Below are positions 62,301 to 64,000 of a stretch of DNA of 64,000 nt, one piece after another (position 1 is the first letter of the stretch; each line of letters begins with the position of its first letter). Position numbers and translations under genes: made by a program. The DNA is taken from assembly GCF_003369915.1 (NCBI RefSeq), contig NC_046675.1, positions 8,990,001 to 9,054,000 on the forward strand. Reading direction: 5' to 3'. The notes under the pieces were generated by a model that ran no database searches, was not told the DNA's origin, and worked only from the letters and a program-made list of their open reading frames with translations. This DNA comes from Drosophila miranda (taxonomy: Eukaryota > Arthropoda > Insecta > Diptera > Drosophilidae).

Positions 62301-63570
62301 CGCATGTAAAGTCGCCGTCACCGTCAAGGCAAATTCCGCCATTTCGACAAGGATTCGGCGAGCATTCGTTGAGATCTGCAGAAAGTTAATGAGTTTGCTG
62401 TTTCTGCCGTTTCGCCGTCTCTCCCGCCGCTGGGTAGATTACTCACTGTGCTCGCAGAAGGTGCCGGTGTGGCCCACATGACATTTGCAGAAGGTCCCCA
62501 CGTCGCTCATCTCGCAGCTGCCATGACCGCTGCAGGGCAGCCCGCTCGGTGTCGTCATGGTCGTTGTCGTGGTCGTTGTCCCCGCTGACGCTGCCGCTGA
62601 CGCTGCTGCTGTCCCTGTCGCTATGCTGCTGACATTGGCAAAGCAGCCCTCTGTTGAGAAGACATGATTAGGCTTATTATTGTAGAGCTGCGGCTAGGAT
62701 CAGGGAATTTCTCGGCAAAAAGTGCGCCCAAGACAGGATTGATGGGCTTAATGACGTCTTCATGGGGACGAGAATCGGTTCCCATGGCCAAGAGGAAGAC
62801 CTCCTTTAGGTCTATGTTCTACTCACCGTTGCAGGGCGGCTGCGAGCAGAGTGGACGCAACTGCTCGCAGTGCTTGCCAGCGCGATCCGGCGGACAGTGG
62901 CAGTAGTAGCTGCCGGGCGTGTTCAGGCATCGTCCTTGGAGGCAGGGCGACGGCGTGCAGTGGTCCTTGGCCTCCTCGCAGAGCGAGCCCGAGTATCCCA
63001 GCGGACAGATGCAGTTGAATTTGCCAATCATGTCCACGCACTCGCCGCCGTTGCGGCACGGCGAGGTGGCACACTCGTCGATGTCCGTCTCACAGTCGCG
63101 TCCCGAGTAGCCGGGGCCGCAGGCGCACCGGTAGTCGTTCACCAGATCGATGCAGCTGGCACCGTTCTTGCACTGGCCCACGCAATCGTCAAGGTTCTCG
63201 GCACACGTGGCACCGCCCCAGCCCTCCAGGCACTGGCACGAAAAGGAGCCGGGCTCGTTGATGCATTCGCGGGCATTGATGCAGGGCCCAATCGTGGAGG
63301 CTGCATTCGAGGCGGCCACCGCACTGGTCAGCGCCGCCAGCAGAGCAGCCGAGCTGCTCAGATTGCTCCCAATGGCGGCGCTGGCCATGGTGGTCGTCAG
63401 CAGTGTGTTGGCCGAGACGGCCTGGGCCGCATGGGGAACCTCGCATTCGTTCACGTCCACCTGGCAGACATCGCCGCGCCACTCGGGCGGGCATTCGCAG
63501 CGAAAGCCACCGATTAGATCGACGCAAGTGCCACCATGCTCGCAGGGACCTCCGGCGCATTCGTCGATAT
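59331..63570 (-). CDS. Ser: Serrate, Notch ligand (C-terminal part; 5' exons beyond window)
   Basis: Six exons on the minus strand: 63570..62827, 62650..62447, 62375..62280, 61193..60822, 60754..60147, 60083..59331; about 925 residues. Ten EGF repeats are visible, many calcium-binding type (DIDEC, NVNEC). Two are interrupted by insertions: an Ala/Ser/Thr-rich one after [11 protein letters not shown] and one after CFANVSS. A Cys-rich von Willebrand C-like region follows ([15 protein letters not shown]...CGLPNC), then one membrane segment ([20 protein letters not shown]) and a cytoplasmic tail of about 140 residues ending LTTVMV. Serrate/Jagged proteins activate Notch in neighbouring cells; the DSL domain would be upstream, outside the window. 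The split EGF repeats and the vWC-like region separate it from Delta. Confidence 0.95.
61194..62279 (-). other. Ser: Serrate intron, simple-sequence rich
   Basis: A 1.09 kb intron between two EGF exons, with TCTGG units (61563-61587), GACTGC units (61624-61640), ACATC units (62121-62141) and CTCGACTC repeats next to the donor (62250-62276). No gene seen. Confidence 0.75.
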
Positions 63571-64000
63571 CTGGGAACAGAGAAAAAAGAGAGGCAAACA
63601 GAGAGATTGGTTAAGTGCCATCCCCAGCTGAAGTGCAAATGTGTTGATTTTGTTGTTGAAGATGCTGCGGTGCCCACCATCGAGCAGGTGGTTCAGATCG
63701 GAGCCAGAGCCCCGACTTAAGCCCAAGCTCAAGCCCGAGTCATTGAACTGACGTGCGGATTGTTACGAGTATATGTATGGCCTATAAGTATTGGTAACCA
63801 GCGTCTGCGTGCCTGGCTTATCGGTTCCCTGAAATCTTTGGCTGGACGCTTCCTTCTTCTCATTCTTGGCTCAGCTGCTGCTGCTGCTGCTGCTGCTGCA
63901 CGCAACTCATTTGTTTGTTTTGTGGTAGGACTGATAAGAAGCGCCCCCAAAAAAGTTCTGACCCTTGGCATGCCATTAGCAAGGAATTCCCCATCTCGTC
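63571..64000 (-). other. Ser: Serrate intron, start of the next upstream exon not reached
   Basis: No EGF-like coding sequence was found in the last 430 bp. A (CTG)8 run lies at about 63874-63898. The preceding exon must end with one base that completes the codon opened by AT at 63570-63569. Confidence 0.6.

Overview
The window is Drosophila nuclear DNA. The coding parts are short exons joined by mostly 50-75 bp GT-AG introns, the introns are AT-rich, and the gene products and their order match a stretch of Muller element E that lies around 97E-97F in D. melanogaster. The order is NKAP (CG6066 type), a ZDHHC16-type palmitoyltransferase, two CFAP58-like coiled-coil genes, Lst2 (CG6051), a Myb/SANT-like gene, Men-b, the clip proteases grass and CG5909, a pickpocket channel, a serine palmitoyltransferase small subunit, spn-D and Serrate. 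Long CAG/CTG runs and TIR-bounded dispersed repeats in the big intron would suit an obscura-group species. That species guess is weak and comes only from general impression.

Layout. 1-9.5 kb is a compact block: NKAP (-), ZDHHC16 (+), CFAP58-like A (+) and CFAP58-like B (-). The two CFAP58-like genes are paralogs placed tail to tail with 49 bp between their stop codons. 9.5-34.4 kb is Lst2 (-). Four 3' exons sit at 11.4-14.7 kb, and the 12-codon first exon lies alone at 34.39-34.43 kb after a 19.7 kb intron. That intron holds two TIR-bounded elements, an ATCGAT cluster, a degenerate tandem repeat, a G-run and long AT-rich tracts, but no gene I can support. 34.4-37.6 kb holds a 152-bp tandem duplication upstream of Lst2 and a small Myb/SANT-like gene (-) divergent from Men-b. 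37.6-43.8 kb is Men-b (+) with a long 3' UTR. 44.2-49.2 kb holds two adjacent clip-domain serine proteases (+). 50.5-53.9 kb holds the ppk channel (+), ssSPT (-) and spn-D (+), packed closely. 53.9-59.3 kb is non-coding and includes a homeodomain-core-rich segment. 59.3-63.6 kb is the 3' part of Serrate (-), whose 5' exons lie beyond the window.

The genes do not form one pathway. Local themes are two ciliary-type paralogs in inverted orientation, two Toll-type clip proteases in tandem, and Serrate with its large flanking regulatory DNA. I found no clear new biological system. The observations most worth testing are an S1-pocket histidine in the CG5909-type protease, an Asn in the selectivity-filter position of the ppk channel, a promoter module shared by two bidirectional promoters, and the 152-bp promoter duplication. 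All gene models were spliced by eye from GT-AG sites and reading phase, and each full CDS sums to a multiple of three.
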